From positions 2,453,001 through 2,517,000 of the forward strand of contig NZ_CP033433.1 in the NCBI RefSeq assembly GCF_003713065.1: DNA of 64,000 bases, in the 5' to 3' direction. Positions 8,050 through 16,221 of this stretch are shown piece by piece. The notes under the pieces are model-generated. The model saw only the letters and a list, made by a program, of their open reading frames with translations. It was not told the DNA's origin and ran no database searches. A program made the translations under genes and the position numbers. Within the stretch, counting starts at the first letter, position 1. Each line of letters starts with the position of its first letter. Source of the stretch: Cohnella candidum. GTDB taxonomy: Bacteria > Bacillota > Bacilli > Paenibacillales > Paenibacillaceae.

Positions 8050-8697
8050 ATGGACTACACTGAGCTGAAGCAATTGATCCAGGATCGCCGCAGCATCCGC
8101 AAATTCGCGGACAAGCCGGTATCCGACGAAGACATCCGCGAATTGATCGACTGCGCGCGTTACGCACCCAGCGATACGAACTCGCAAACCTGGGAATTCG
8201 TCGTCGTGACGAACCGGGACAAAATCGCGGAAATCGAGAAAATGACATGGGACGAGCTCCATAAACGGGCACAGGACGCGGAGGAACGCGGCTTGTCCCG
8301 GGAAGGCCGGCTGCTGGTCAAATCGTTCGGCCCGTACGCCACCGCCTTCTCGGACGCCCCCGCCTTGATCGTCTGCCTGGCCACGCCTTACCAATCGAAA
8401 TTCCGCGAACGGATTTTCGATCCGATCGGGCTCGTGCACGACGAAGTGTGGCGCGAGGAAGGCATCAAAAGCAGCTGCCTCGCCTCGATGAACCTGATGC
8501 TGGCCGCCCACGCGAGGGGACTCGCCACGTGTCCGATGACCGGACCCGTACTGCTGGCGGAGAAACCGCTACGCGAGTACCTCGGCATTGACGAGACCCG
8601 CCAGGTCAACATGGTCATCGCCCTCGGCTATCCGACCGAAACGCCGGGCAAGCTGCCCCGCAAGGAAATCGACGAAATCCTGACCATCGTCAGGTAA
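8050..8697 (+). CDS. Nitroreductase family FMN-dependent oxidoreductase
   Basis: A 215-residue nitroreductase-fold protein. The N-terminal RRSIRKFADKPVSDEDI is the classic phosphate-binding start of the family, followed by ARYAPSDTNSQTWEF, and near the C terminus NMVIALGYPTE. These homodimeric flavoenzymes reduce nitroaromatics, quinones or enones with NAD(P)H. ATG 8050 follows AAGGAG and lies 25 bp after its own promoter; the frame stays open far upstream only because it shadows the MFS gene. It is a monocistronic unit closed by a strong terminator. Physiological substrate unknown. Confidence 0.92.
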   Translation: MDYTELKQLIQDRRSIRKFADKPVSDEDIRELIDCARYAPSDTNSQTWEFVVVTNRDKIAEIEKMTWDELHKRAQDAEERGLSREGRLLVKSFGPYATAFSDAPALIVCLATPYQSKFRERIFDPIGLVHDEVWREEGIKSSCLASMNLMLAAHARGLATCPMTGPVLLAEKPLREYLGIDETRQVNMVIALGYPTETPGKLPRKEIDEILTIVR

Positions 8698-8707
8698 AAC
8701 GGAGCAC

Positions 8708-8750
8708 GAAAAAAGGACGCCGCAGAGACCATTCTCTGCGGCGTCCTTTT
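8708..8750. terminator. Bidirectional terminator between nitroreductase and GH26 genes
   Basis: A 14-bp perfect stem (GGACGCCGCAGAGA, 8715-8728, with its complement 8733-8746) has a T run on its plus-strand side and an A run on the other, so it can serve both convergent genes. Confidence 0.9.
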
Positions 8751-8765
8751 CCGTTTCGGGATGCG

Positions 8766-10484
8766 TCAATTTTTCGTGCCGTCCAGGTCCCACAGCGACT
8801 TTACATGTCCGATGATCGGAGAGTCGCTAGTGGCGAGCAAGCCGGCGTAGCTGATGGAGCGGACAATGCCGGTCAAGGGGCTGGCGGCTGCCTTTGCAGC
8901 TGCCGTCCCAGTTGCCGTCCCGGTTGCCGACGCCGCCTGTTTCGGGCCTTTCTTGTACGGAAACTCCTTCGTCACGAGAACTTGGAACTTTGAATCAAGC
9001 ACTTTGACGATCAGCTTGCCGGAGTCCGGGAGCCGGTCGAAGTCCACTTGCATGTCGAACGGCGGCGCGTAGGCCCTCTTCAGCAGCAGTTTGTCGCCGT
9101 TGTACAGATGGACCGCGTAAGGCTGGGCGCCGAGCGGAAGTTTCACGTAGGTGAACAGGTTGACGATGCCGTTCAGCTCGGTCGTCTCGGAAATCTTCTT
9201 GTACGTGACGGGGTTGTCCGGCATCGCATGGTCTTCGACCTTGGTCAGGAAGAACGGAGACGACGTGAACTTCTGGTAAGCGGCCAGCATTTTCGGACTG
9301 TCGTGCAGATCGTAGTTGTTGTTCTGGTTATCGTAGCTCGTCGTCCGCTTGTCCAAATCGAAGTAGGTGATCGACTTGAGCTGCGGATAAATGCGCGGCA
9401 TGTAAGCATACATGTTGGCGAGCTCTCCGACGCCCCAATCCGTGTAATCCTTGCCGAGCTGGTAGCTGTGGAAGGAGACCGCTCCTTCGGACACCATGAT
9501 CGGCTTTTTGGAATATTTCTCATAGAGCGGACGCAAATAGTCGATCGGGTTCCCGCCCAGCTTCAACTGCCCGTGGGAGTAAGGGATCGTGTACAGGGAG
9601 AAACCGACCCAATCCACGTAATCGTCACCCGGGTAATAGGGGTCGATGTTGTCCCGGGGCAGGAAGTTCGGCGACCAGACCATCGCGACGTTCGGCGCTT
9701 CTTTGGCCATGATGTCGTGCACGAGGCGCCATTTTTCGATGTATTTTTTCGGATCGCCGTTCCAAGCCACCCACTCGCCGTTCATTTCGCAGGCATAGCG
9801 CAGGAAGATCGGAATGCCGGACTCGGCGGCTTCGCGGGCGAATTGGTGAATGTATTCGTCGTCCTGCACTTCATCCAATCCGGCATGCGGCTCCCACCCG
9901 ATCTGCAGGGCTCCTCCGAGGGCTTTCACTTTTTTGGCGTAGTCGACCGGGAAAGCCGTGTTGCCGGGATAGTACTTATTAAAGTACGTGTAGGTCAAGT
10001 AAAGCGCGTATTTCTGGCCGAACGCCGCTTCCGCCCCGGCAGGGTCGCCGGAGAAGCTCTTTCCGGCCGGGTAGAGGCCGATGTAGGAACCGGTCACCGG
10101 CTCGAATTTCTCGAGTTTCCTGGCCGGGGAGGACACGGGTACTTCCGCGTACGTCTGAACGACGGTGCGGATGTGGTCGCCCCGGATCGTGCTCGTGATT
10201 CCCCAAGACGGCTTGCCGTACTTTTCCCAATAGGCTGCCGTCAGGTCATAGTATTTGGCTGCGAGATCGTAATTTTTTTGGTTGTCGTAATTGGCCGCGA
10301 TTTTTTTGGCATAGGTGGCGGCCGAGTTCCAGGATTTCTTCTTCACGGCCGCGTTCATTTGCGCGATCAGCGAAACGTTCGGATCCGTTTTCGCGAGGGC
10401 CGTTGGACTTTGAAAGACGGTGCCGGCGAGTAAAGCGGCGGAACAGAGTGCGACGGTTAGCGTGGAATAAAGTTTTTTTCTCAT
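8766..10484 (-). CDS. Secreted glycoside hydrolase family 26-like endoglycanase
   Basis: A 572-residue exported enzyme. Residues 1-31 are a signal peptide ending SPTALA; 32-110 form a helical N-terminal segment; the GH26-type barrel covers about 130-400. The acid/base glutamate is E233 in RYACEMNGEW and the likely nucleophile is E333 in PIMVSEGAVS. GH26 enzymes cleave beta-mannan or mixed-linkage beta-glucan outside the cell. The usual His before the acid/base Glu is Cys here. The tail (about 410-572) is a beta-rich region with an Ala/Thr-rich linker (TGTATGTAAAKAAA). The start is odd: AAGGAGG lies 19 bases before the ATG. Substrate cannot be assigned. Confidence 0.83.
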   Translation of the reverse strand: MRKKLYSTLTVALCSAALLAGTVFQSPTALAKTDPNVSLIAQMNAAVKKKSWNSAATYAKKIAANYDNQKNYDLAAKYYDLTAAYWEKYGKPSWGITSTIRGDHIRTVVQTYAEVPVSSPARKLEKFEPVTGSYIGLYPAGKSFSGDPAGAEAAFGQKYALYLTYTYFNKYYPGNTAFPVDYAKKVKALGGALQIGWEPHAGLDEVQDDEYIHQFAREAAESGIPIFLRYACEMNGEWVAWNGDPKKYIEKWRLVHDIMAKEAPNVAMVWSPNFLPRDNIDPYYPGDDYVDWVGFSLYTIPYSHGQLKLGGNPIDYLRPLYEKYSKKPIMVSEGAVSFHSYQLGKDYTDWGVGELANMYAYMPRIYPQLKSITYFDLDKRTTSYDNQNNNYDLHDSPKMLAAYQKFTSSPFFLTKVEDHAMPDNPVTYKKISETTELNGIVNLFTYVKLPLGAQPYAVHLYNGDKLLLKRAYAPPFDMQVDFDRLPDSGKLIVKVLDSKFQVLVTKEFPYKKGPKQAASATGTATGTAAAKAAASPLTGIVRSISYAGLLATSDSPIIGHVKSLWDLDGTKN

Positions 10485-10665
10485 AGCGAAATTTTACCGC
10501 TTTCCTCCTTCTTGATTACAGTCAAAAACTGTAAACGGTTGTCGGAATCCTCTAAAGAAACCCTAAAATTTTGCGCGATGTGCTGTCCGGGTCACCCGAT
10601 AAAACGAAAGCCGCCAGGCAAATGTTGCAATATTTGACCTCTCGCTTTTGATATACCCCATACGA
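10485..10665 (-). promoter_or_regulatory. Leader and upstream region of the GH26 gene
   Basis: This gap holds an inverted repeat TTACAGT/ACTGTAA (10516-10534, 5-nt spacer) just before the ribosome site, and a cre-like sequence TGTAAACGGTTGTC (10530-10543) whose left half matches the CcpA consensus while the right half is poor. An AT-rich dyad centred on TTGCAA lies at 10617-10639. I see no clear sigma-A promoter and no recognised riboswitch. Confidence 0.4.
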
Positions 10666-10697
10666 AAGCCCATGATTCGCCGCGCGAATCATGGGCT
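10666..10697 (-). terminator. Terminator of the CNNM/CBS/CorC gene
   Basis: A long perfect stem (AGCCCATGATTCGC with GCGAATCATGGGCT, 3-nt loop) lies 16 bp after the stop codon and is followed on the minus strand by TTTCG. The T run is short, so efficiency is uncertain. Confidence 0.7.
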
Positions 10698-10713
10698 TAT
10701 GAGAAATTCCCGA

Positions 10714-12054
10714 TTAACCGGTTTCCGCTTGCGATTCCCATACGGTTTCGTCCATTCGGATCACGGTGACGCGAGACACCCTTAAATGATCCGTTTCTTC
10801 GATGATGAACCGCACCGCCCCGTCGTCCGTCTCGACGACCTGGTTTTTCTTCGGCGGAATTTCGATCTGGGAGTATATCCATCCTCCGATCGTGTCGTAA
10901 TCGTCGGACGGGATATCCAGCTTGAACAGGCTGTTCACTTCCTCGATCAACAGCAAGCCGCTGATCGAGTAAGTATTCTCGTCTTTCTTCTCGACCTCGG
11001 GACGTTCTTCGTCGAATTCGTCCTGGATTTCCCCGACGATTTCTTCCATGATGTCCTCGAGGGTGACGAGCCCCGCCGTGCCCCCGTACTCGTCAATCAG
11101 CATCGCGATCTGCGTCTTCTTCTTCTGCATCAGCTTGAGAAGAGCGCTGATCGGCATGCTCTCCGGTACGGAGGTGATCGGGCGCATCAGGTCGCGGATA
11201 TTCGGATTGGCGTGGTCCGGCACCTTCAGCAGATCCTTGATGTGAATAAAGCCGATGATGCTGTCCTTATCGTTCTCGCAAACCGGATATCGCGTATGCA
11301 TTTCCCGCAGAGCGATCGCTTTGTTCTCCGCGAAGCTCATATTGCCGTAAAGGCAAATCATCTCGGTGCGGGGAATCATGATTTCGCGGGCATTCGTATC
11401 CGCGAAATCGAAAATATTGTCCACCAGGGTCAATTCCGTGTTGTCGATCAGTCCGCTTTTGTGGCTTTCTTTCACGAGAATCCGGATTTCTTCTTCCGTA
11501 TGCGCGGAGGTCGCGTCTTCCCGCGTGTCGATCCCGAACGGCCTGAGCAGCAGGTTCGCGGTTCCGTTGAGCAGCCAGATGAAAGGACTCATCAGCTTGC
11601 GGAACAAGACAAGCGGCCATGCCACCAGCAAGGTGATCGTCTCCGCCTTGCGGATCGCCACCGATTTCGGAGCGAGTTCGCCCAGCACGATGTGCATCAC
11701 CGTAATGAACGTGAACCCGATGATGAAGGCCAGGGGATGGATAAGCGACTCGCCCAGGTTCATTGCGGTGAAAAGAGGCTCCAGCATGTTCGCGATCGCC
11801 GGTTCGCCGATCCACCCGAGACCCAGGGAAGCCAAGGTGATGCCCAGTTGGCAGGCGGATAGATACGCGTCCAGATGGTTCGTTAAATGCGAGGCGAAAG
11901 ACGCCCGTTTATTGCCTTCCTGGATCAGCGTGTCGATGCGCGTGCCGCGGACTTTCACCATGGCGAATTCGGCCGCCACGAAGAAACCGTTCATGAAAAC
12001 CAACAAAACGATGATGACCAAGTTCACGCCTAGCGGAAAAGGGTCACTGCCCAA
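10714..12054 (-). CDS. CNNM/CBS/CorC-type membrane protein (Mg2+/Co2+ efflux, hemolysin-C family)
   Basis: A 446-residue protein with the CNNM (DUF21) membrane domain at about 1-190, a CBS pair at about 215-335 and a CorC/HlyC domain at about 355-435. Motifs include FNGFFVAAEFA-like MNGFFVAAEFAMVKVR, LGELAPKS and IDEYGGTAGLVTLEDI. Relatives such as MpfA of Bacillus subtilis export magnesium. The start is TTG (MGSDPFPLG). A strong AAAGGAGG lies 37 bases upstream, separated from the TTG by a perfect hairpin; a weaker GGAG is 11 bases upstream within that hairpin. Single-gene unit, with a terminator downstream. Confidence 0.9.
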   Translation of the reverse strand: MGSDPFPLGVNLVIIVLLVFMNGFFVAAEFAMVKVRGTRIDTLIQEGNKRASFASHLTNHLDAYLSACQLGITLASLGLGWIGEPAIANMLEPLFTAMNLGESLIHPLAFIIGFTFITVMHIVLGELAPKSVAIRKAETITLLVAWPLVLFRKLMSPFIWLLNGTANLLLRPFGIDTREDATSAHTEEEIRILVKESHKSGLIDNTELTLVDNIFDFADTNAREIMIPRTEMICLYGNMSFAENKAIALREMHTRYPVCENDKDSIIGFIHIKDLLKVPDHANPNIRDLMRPITSVPESMPISALLKLMQKKKTQIAMLIDEYGGTAGLVTLEDIMEEIVGEIQDEFDEERPEVEKKDENTYSISGLLLIEEVNSLFKLDIPSDDYDTIGGWIYSQIEIPPKKNQVVETDDGAVRFIIEETDHLRVSRVTVIRMDETVWESQAETG

Positions 12055-12099
12055 ATAATCCCTATCTCCGGGTCCGCCGGAGATAGGTACACCTCCTTT
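12055..12099 (-). promoter_or_regulatory. Shine-Dalgarno, hairpin and TTG start arrangement
   Basis: On the minus strand AAAGGAGG (12099-12092) and four bases are followed by a perfect 11-bp inverted repeat CCTATCTCCGG/CCGGAGATAGG with a 5-nt loop (12087-12061), then GATTAT and the TTG start. Folding of the hairpin brings the Shine-Dalgarno to 10 bases from the start; unfolded it is 37 bases away. Confidence 0.65.
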
Positions 12100-12141
12100 A
12101 TGATGAAAAAAGATAATAATGGAAAAAGGGAAAGAAACTTT

Positions 12142-12147
12142 ATTATA
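12142..12147 (-). promoter_or_regulatory. Likely -10 box of the CNNM/CBS/CorC gene
   Basis: A perfect TATAAT on the minus strand. TTGACG at 12175-12170 is the nearest -35-like box but the spacing is 22 bp, so the promoter may depend on another factor. The rest of the 12100-12334 gap shows GC-rich partial dyads only. Confidence 0.35.
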
Positions 12148-12334
12148 GCTTAGACGTTTTGCCCGTTACCGTCAAACGCCGGTTCCCTGCGCAATTCGCC
12201 GTAGTACCCATCTGTATTCGCCTCAGCTTGCTCCCTATGCCGATTTTCGGGCAGAACCGCCCGATATGGCGGAATGCCGGCCGCCCGGCCGCCCGATGAC
12301 TTTCAATAAACCTTTCTGCCCCTTCCGAAACGCG

Positions 12335-13657
12335 CTATCTTCTCTCCGGCTGCCGACGGCCGCGTTTGGCTTGGTTCTGGCGGATTTTATCCTCCATCCC
12401 CTGCTCGGTCGCCTCGTAGAAAACCCGGTTTTTCAGCTTGTCCGGCAAATATTGCTGTTCGACATAATGGCCCGGATAATCGTGGGGATATTGGTACCCG
12501 ACATGGCCGAGCTTTTTGGCTCCGCTGTAATGCCCGTCGCGAAGGTGAAGAGGGACTTCCGCCGATTTGGACTCCTCGAGGGTCGCCATGATTTTCCCGA
12601 TCGCCGTCGCCACCGCGTTCGATTTGGGGCTCTCCACCGCAAACAGGATCGCTTGTGCCGCGATATACTTCGACTCCGGCCAGCCGATCCGGTGATAGGC
12701 TTCCATCGCGCTGACCGCTTGGACCATCGCCTGCGGGTTGGCCAGTCCGATATCTTCGCTGCATGCCACCGCGAGACGCCGCAGGAAAGTCATCGGATCC
12801 ATTCCCAGCTTCTCGACCGCGTACAAAAACCAGAACAGCGCCGCGTCGCTCGATCCCCTTACGCTCTTATGGAAGGCGGACAGGACGTCATATTGCGTGG
12901 ACTCGTCCGCGAGGACGGTCGGCTGGCGGATCGACTCTTCCGCCACCTCGAGCGTAATGCGTACGCTGCCGTCCGGCTCGGACGGGGTGGTGACGGCCGC
13001 AAGCTCCAGCGCGGTAAGCGCCCGGCGGATATCCCCGTTGGCCATCGAAGCGATATGGTCCAGCGCTTCTTCGTCGACCGACAGTTTCATGAAGCCGAGA
13101 CCCTTGACCGGGTCTCCGAGCGCCCGACGCATGGCGATCAGCGAGTGTTCCTTGGTGAGGGGCTGCAGCCGGAACAGCGTGGAACGGGACAGCAACGCCC
13201 CGTTCACCGAATGGAACGGGTTTTCCGTCGTCGCCCCGATGAAAACGATGATCCCCTTCTCGACGGCCGGAAGAAGCGCGTCTTGCCTCGCGCTGTTGAA
13301 GCGGTGTACCTCGTCTAGGAACAGGATCGTTTTGCGGCCGTACATGTTTTTGTTCCGTTCGGCTTGTTCGATGACGTCCCTGACGTCTTTGACGGAGGCA
13401 TCCACCGCGTTCAATCGGACGAAATCTCCTTCGGTTCTTTTCGAAACGATATGCGCCAGCGTCGTTTTCCCGGAGCCCGGGGGGCCGAACAGCAGAATCG
13501 ACGTCACCGCGTCCCTCTCGATGGCTCGGCGAAGCAGCTTGCCGGGGCCGACGATATGTTCCTGGCCGATATATTCTTCGATTGTTTCGGGCCTCATCCG
13601 GTCCGCCAACAAGCGGTTTCTCGGCTCCGAATCCGTTCGGTAGCTGAATAAATCCAT
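12335..13657 (-). CDS. rarA: Replication-associated recombination protein A (AAA+ ATPase)
   Basis: A 440-residue clamp-loader-like AAA+ ATPase (RarA/MgsA, YrvN of Bacillus subtilis) acting at stalled replication forks. Walker A is GPPGSGKTT (58-66), Walker B LFLDEVHRF (112-120), with sensor 1 GATTENPFH. The C-terminal tetramerisation domain ends in the typical YQYPHDYPGHYVEQQYLPD segment. I chose ATG 13657 with AAAGG ten bases upstream; a GTG three codons earlier has no room for a ribosome site. In Bacillus subtilis rarA lies next to cymR near the aspS region; here it is about 7 kb away from aspS, with the coat block between. Confidence 0.96.
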   Translation of the reverse strand: MDLFSYRTDSEPRNRLLADRMRPETIEEYIGQEHIVGPGKLLRRAIERDAVTSILLFGPPGSGKTTLAHIVSKRTEGDFVRLNAVDASVKDVRDVIEQAERNKNMYGRKTILFLDEVHRFNSARQDALLPAVEKGIIVFIGATTENPFHSVNGALLSRSTLFRLQPLTKEHSLIAMRRALGDPVKGLGFMKLSVDEEALDHIASMANGDIRRALTALELAAVTTPSEPDGSVRITLEVAEESIRQPTVLADESTQYDVLSAFHKSVRGSSDAALFWFLYAVEKLGMDPMTFLRRLAVACSEDIGLANPQAMVQAVSAMEAYHRIGWPESKYIAAQAILFAVESPKSNAVATAIGKIMATLEESKSAEVPLHLRDGHYSGAKKLGHVGYQYPHDYPGHYVEQQYLPDKLKNRVFYEATEQGMEDKIRQNQAKRGRRQPERR

Positions 13658-13733
13658 CCTTCTCACGCCTTTCTCTTCCTCTCATCATAGCAGAAAGAGC
13701 CCGGCTTCGGAAGATTTTGGCGAACGCGCGTTC

Positions 13734-14792
13734 CTACCGGATATCTTCCGCCGCCCGCCGGACGATTTCCCGTCTTACCCGGATATAGCGCCGGATCAGC
13801 TCGGATTCGCCCAGAAATTCCTCGTATGACCAGCGCCTCATCGGGTCCTCGCGGATGTGCGGCCGGATCTCGGCCAGCATTTGCCCGGCGATCGGCATGA
13901 TCTTCTTCTCGGTGAAAGGTCCTTTCAGCGCTTTCAGCAAAATGCCCCGGTATTTCTCGCGGTATTTACGGTGCTCGAGCAGTTTGCGGGTCAGTTGGTT
14001 GTAACCGTCGACCGGCACGAGATCGTCTTCCTGGATTTCACCGTAACAGTTGCGGCCCCACGTTCCTTCGTAATCCCACGGAATCATGCGGTATTTACCC
14101 GAGCGGCTATGGCGGTACACGGAGTAGTTTTGCTCGAAGCCGTCGTAATTGCCGGTCAGGACCGCTCCCGCCAGCCAGCGCAAATAGTTGTCCGCGTCCA
14201 GGTTCTTTTCCAGCAGCGCGGCCGCCGGCCGGCCGTTCATTCGGTTTAGGCTCCGAATGAACGCGGTAAACCGCTTTTTCTCCGGTTCTCCCCCGTATCT
14301 GTACTCATAACCGGACATCAGCGAAGATTTGTGTTCACCGGTTTCCGGGTGGTACAGGCCGAAATTCGCATTGTTGTTGATGGCATAGAACAGAGCGGCG
14401 GTCCCGATCCCCCTCCGCCTGAAAAACCTTTTGCCGACGTTTTCGATTTCGAGATATACCCCCAAGGGTACGGCATTCAGGTACAGCAAGACATGACGGG
14501 TCCTGGGCGCCGGAACGCCCAGCATCGGGAAGAACGCGAAGGAGAGCGCGTTGCGGATCATGGAGGGATCGTCGAATTCCGCGTTATAATGGTAAACTTC
14601 TCCGTTTCGGATCACGTCATAGGACCGTTTCGGATATTCGCGGGTATGTCCACCCCGGTACCGGATCCAAACTCGCTCCGTTTTCCCGTCCGCCCTCATC
14701 TTGGCCTCGACATATCGGTCGGTCCACAGGTTCCGTTCCAGCCCACTTTCCGCCGAATCGCCGAGCGTGAGCGTTCTGACCGGCAATGCCAT
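13734..14792 (-). CDS. cotH: CotH-family spore coat protein kinase
   Basis: A 352-residue CotH-type protein. CotH of Bacillus subtilis is a secreted-coat kinase with an atypical protein-kinase fold that phosphorylates CotB and CotG in the spore coat. The hallmark motifs are GNYDGFEQNYSVY and MIPWDYEGTWGRN, whose aspartates correspond to catalytic and metal-binding residues, preceded by RYRGGHTREYPKRSYDV. No signal peptide is seen, as expected for a mother-cell coat protein. GGAGGAAGGCGG lies before the ATG. It is transcribed divergently from the glycosyltransferase-CotS operon. The symbol follows family membership; orthology to Bacillus subtilis cotH is not proven. Confidence 0.85.
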   Translation of the reverse strand: MALPVRTLTLGDSAESGLERNLWTDRYVEAKMRADGKTERVWIRYRGGHTREYPKRSYDVIRNGEVYHYNAEFDDPSMIRNALSFAFFPMLGVPAPRTRHVLLYLNAVPLGVYLEIENVGKRFFRRRGIGTAALFYAINNNANFGLYHPETGEHKSSLMSGYEYRYGGEPEKKRFTAFIRSLNRMNGRPAAALLEKNLDADNYLRWLAGAVLTGNYDGFEQNYSVYRHSRSGKYRMIPWDYEGTWGRNCYGEIQEDDLVPVDGYNQLTRKLLEHRKYREKYRGILLKALKGPFTEKKIMPIAGQMLAEIRPHIREDPMRRWSYEEFLGESELIRRYIRVRREIVRRAAEDIR

Positions 14793-14941
14793 GAGCGTAA
14801 CCGCCTTCCTCCCTTGACTCCGCTAAATCACTCAACGTGCTTCAGCGTATGTCCTGCCGGTAGAAGCGGAAACGGCTTCCGTCTAGTTCCCGCTCTCTGA
14901 TTTCGCTTTCGCGAATGCGGGAAATAGGTGCATATACGTGG

Positions 14942-14966
14942 ACCCCAGGGCGTTCGCAACATACTT
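14942..14966 (+). promoter_or_regulatory. Possible sigma-K-type promoter of the coat operon
   Basis: AC (14942-14943) followed after 16 bp by CATACTT (14960-14966) resembles the sigma-K pattern AC-N16/17-CATANNNTA, about 85 bp before the glycosyltransferase start. Late mother-cell expression would fit the genes, but the match is incomplete. The rest of the 14793-15048 gap shows no other clear signal. Confidence 0.3.
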
Positions 14967-15048
14967 TGTACGATAAGGGACTGTCACCGTATCGGCCGCA
15001 GGGAGTCTCACCCTGTCAAGCTCGGTACCCTAAGGGAGGAAGAACGGC

Positions 15049-16221
15049 TTGAAGCTCGCGTTCATTTGCACCGAAATGCTGCCGAGCCCGGCGATCAAAG
15101 GCGGAGCCATCCAGATCATGATCGACGGGGTTGCCCCTCTGCTGGCCCGCAGGCACGATTTAACGATTTACTCGATCACCGATCCGAAACTTCCGAATCT
15201 GGAAACCCGGGACGGCATCCGTTACATCCGATTTCCGGCGTCCGCTTACGTGGGGAGCGTCGCCCGTTCGTTGTCCAAACACGCCTACGACGTCGTTCAT
15301 GTCTTCAACCGCCCCCGCAACGTTTCCCGGTACAAAGCGGCAGCCCCCGCCAGCAAATTCGTCGTCAGCCTGCACAACGACATGTTCAACCGCGCCAAGC
15401 TGGGCGACAGCGAAGGCCTTCGCGCGATCCGCGACGCGGAGAAAATCATTACGGTCAGCGACTATATCGGTTCCACCGTTACGCAGCGGTTCCCGTCCGC
15501 CCGGCCGAAGGTTCAGACGGTCTATTCCGGCTTCGACCTGTCCCGCTACCGCACGGCATGGGATCCGGAAGCTCCCGGAATCCGTGCGAGGCTGCTGAAA
15601 AAATACGGCTTGACGGGAAAAAAGGTCGTGTTGTTCGTCGGCCGGCTTACGGACAAAAAGGGCCCCCACATCCTGATCAAAGCGATGAAGGAAGTCTGGT
15701 CCGAACATCCGGATGCCGCGCTCGTGATCGTCGGCGGAAAATGGTTCAGCGACAATACGGTGAACGACTACGTCCGTGAGCTGTACGCGATGGCCAAACC
15801 TTACGGCAACAAAATCAAATTCACGAAGTTCGTGCCCGCCGACCAGATTCCCGACTACTATTTGATGGCTGACGTGTTCGTCTGCAGCTCCCAATGGCAG
15901 GAGCCGCTCGCCCGCGTCCATTATGAAGCGATGGCCGCCGGCGTCCCCATCGTCACCACCGACCGCGGCGGCAACGCCGAGGTCATCCGCGATATGGACA
16001 ACGGGCTCGTCGTTCAGGATTATTGGAAGCCTTCGGCCTTCGCCCGGAACATCAACTACCTGCTGTCGAGGCCGGATGAGGCCAGGCGAATGGCCATCAA
16101 CGGCCGCAGGTTCGTGGAAGACGACTTCACTTTCGAGCACGTTGCGGATCGGTTGGATCGCGTATACGAAGAAGCGTTCGGCGTCGCGGTCGCGTCCCGC
16201 CGGAGGAGCCGGAGACGATGA
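15049..16221 (+). CDS. Glycosyltransferase family 4, CotSA-like
   Basis: A 390-residue GT-B fold glycosyltransferase resembling spore coat protein CotSA. The N-terminal domain has the glycine-rich KGGAIQIMIDGVAPLLARRHD, and the donor-binding domain has KVVLFVGRLTDKKGPHILIKA followed by the family motif EPLARVHYEAMAAGVPIVTTDRGGNAEVI (EX7E). The start is TTG, with GGGAGGA eight bases upstream. It overlaps the next gene by ATGA and begins a three-gene coat operon. Likely role: glycosylation of coat or crust components on the maturing spore. The very basic C-terminal tail (RRRSRRR) is unusual. Confidence 0.87.
   Translation: MKLAFICTEMLPSPAIKGGAIQIMIDGVAPLLARRHDLTIYSITDPKLPNLETRDGIRYIRFPASAYVGSVARSLSKHAYDVVHVFNRPRNVSRYKAAAPASKFVVSLHNDMFNRAKLGDSEGLRAIRDAEKIITVSDYIGSTVTQRFPSARPKVQTVYSGFDLSRYRTAWDPEAPGIRARLLKKYGLTGKKVVLFVGRLTDKKGPHILIKAMKEVWSEHPDAALVIVGGKWFSDNTVNDYVRELYAMAKPYGNKIKFTKFVPADQIPDYYLMADVFVCSSQWQEPLARVHYEAMAAGVPIVTTDRGGNAEVIRDMDNGLVVQDYWKPSAFARNINYLLSRPDEARRMAINGRRFVEDDFTFEHVADRLDRVYEEAFGVAVASRRRSRRR

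Noticed and set aside
10500..10665. Riboswitch upstream of the GH26 gene
   Set aside because: I compared it by eye with cyclic di-GMP, purine and ydaO-type consensus patterns and found no matching core; only short dyads remain.
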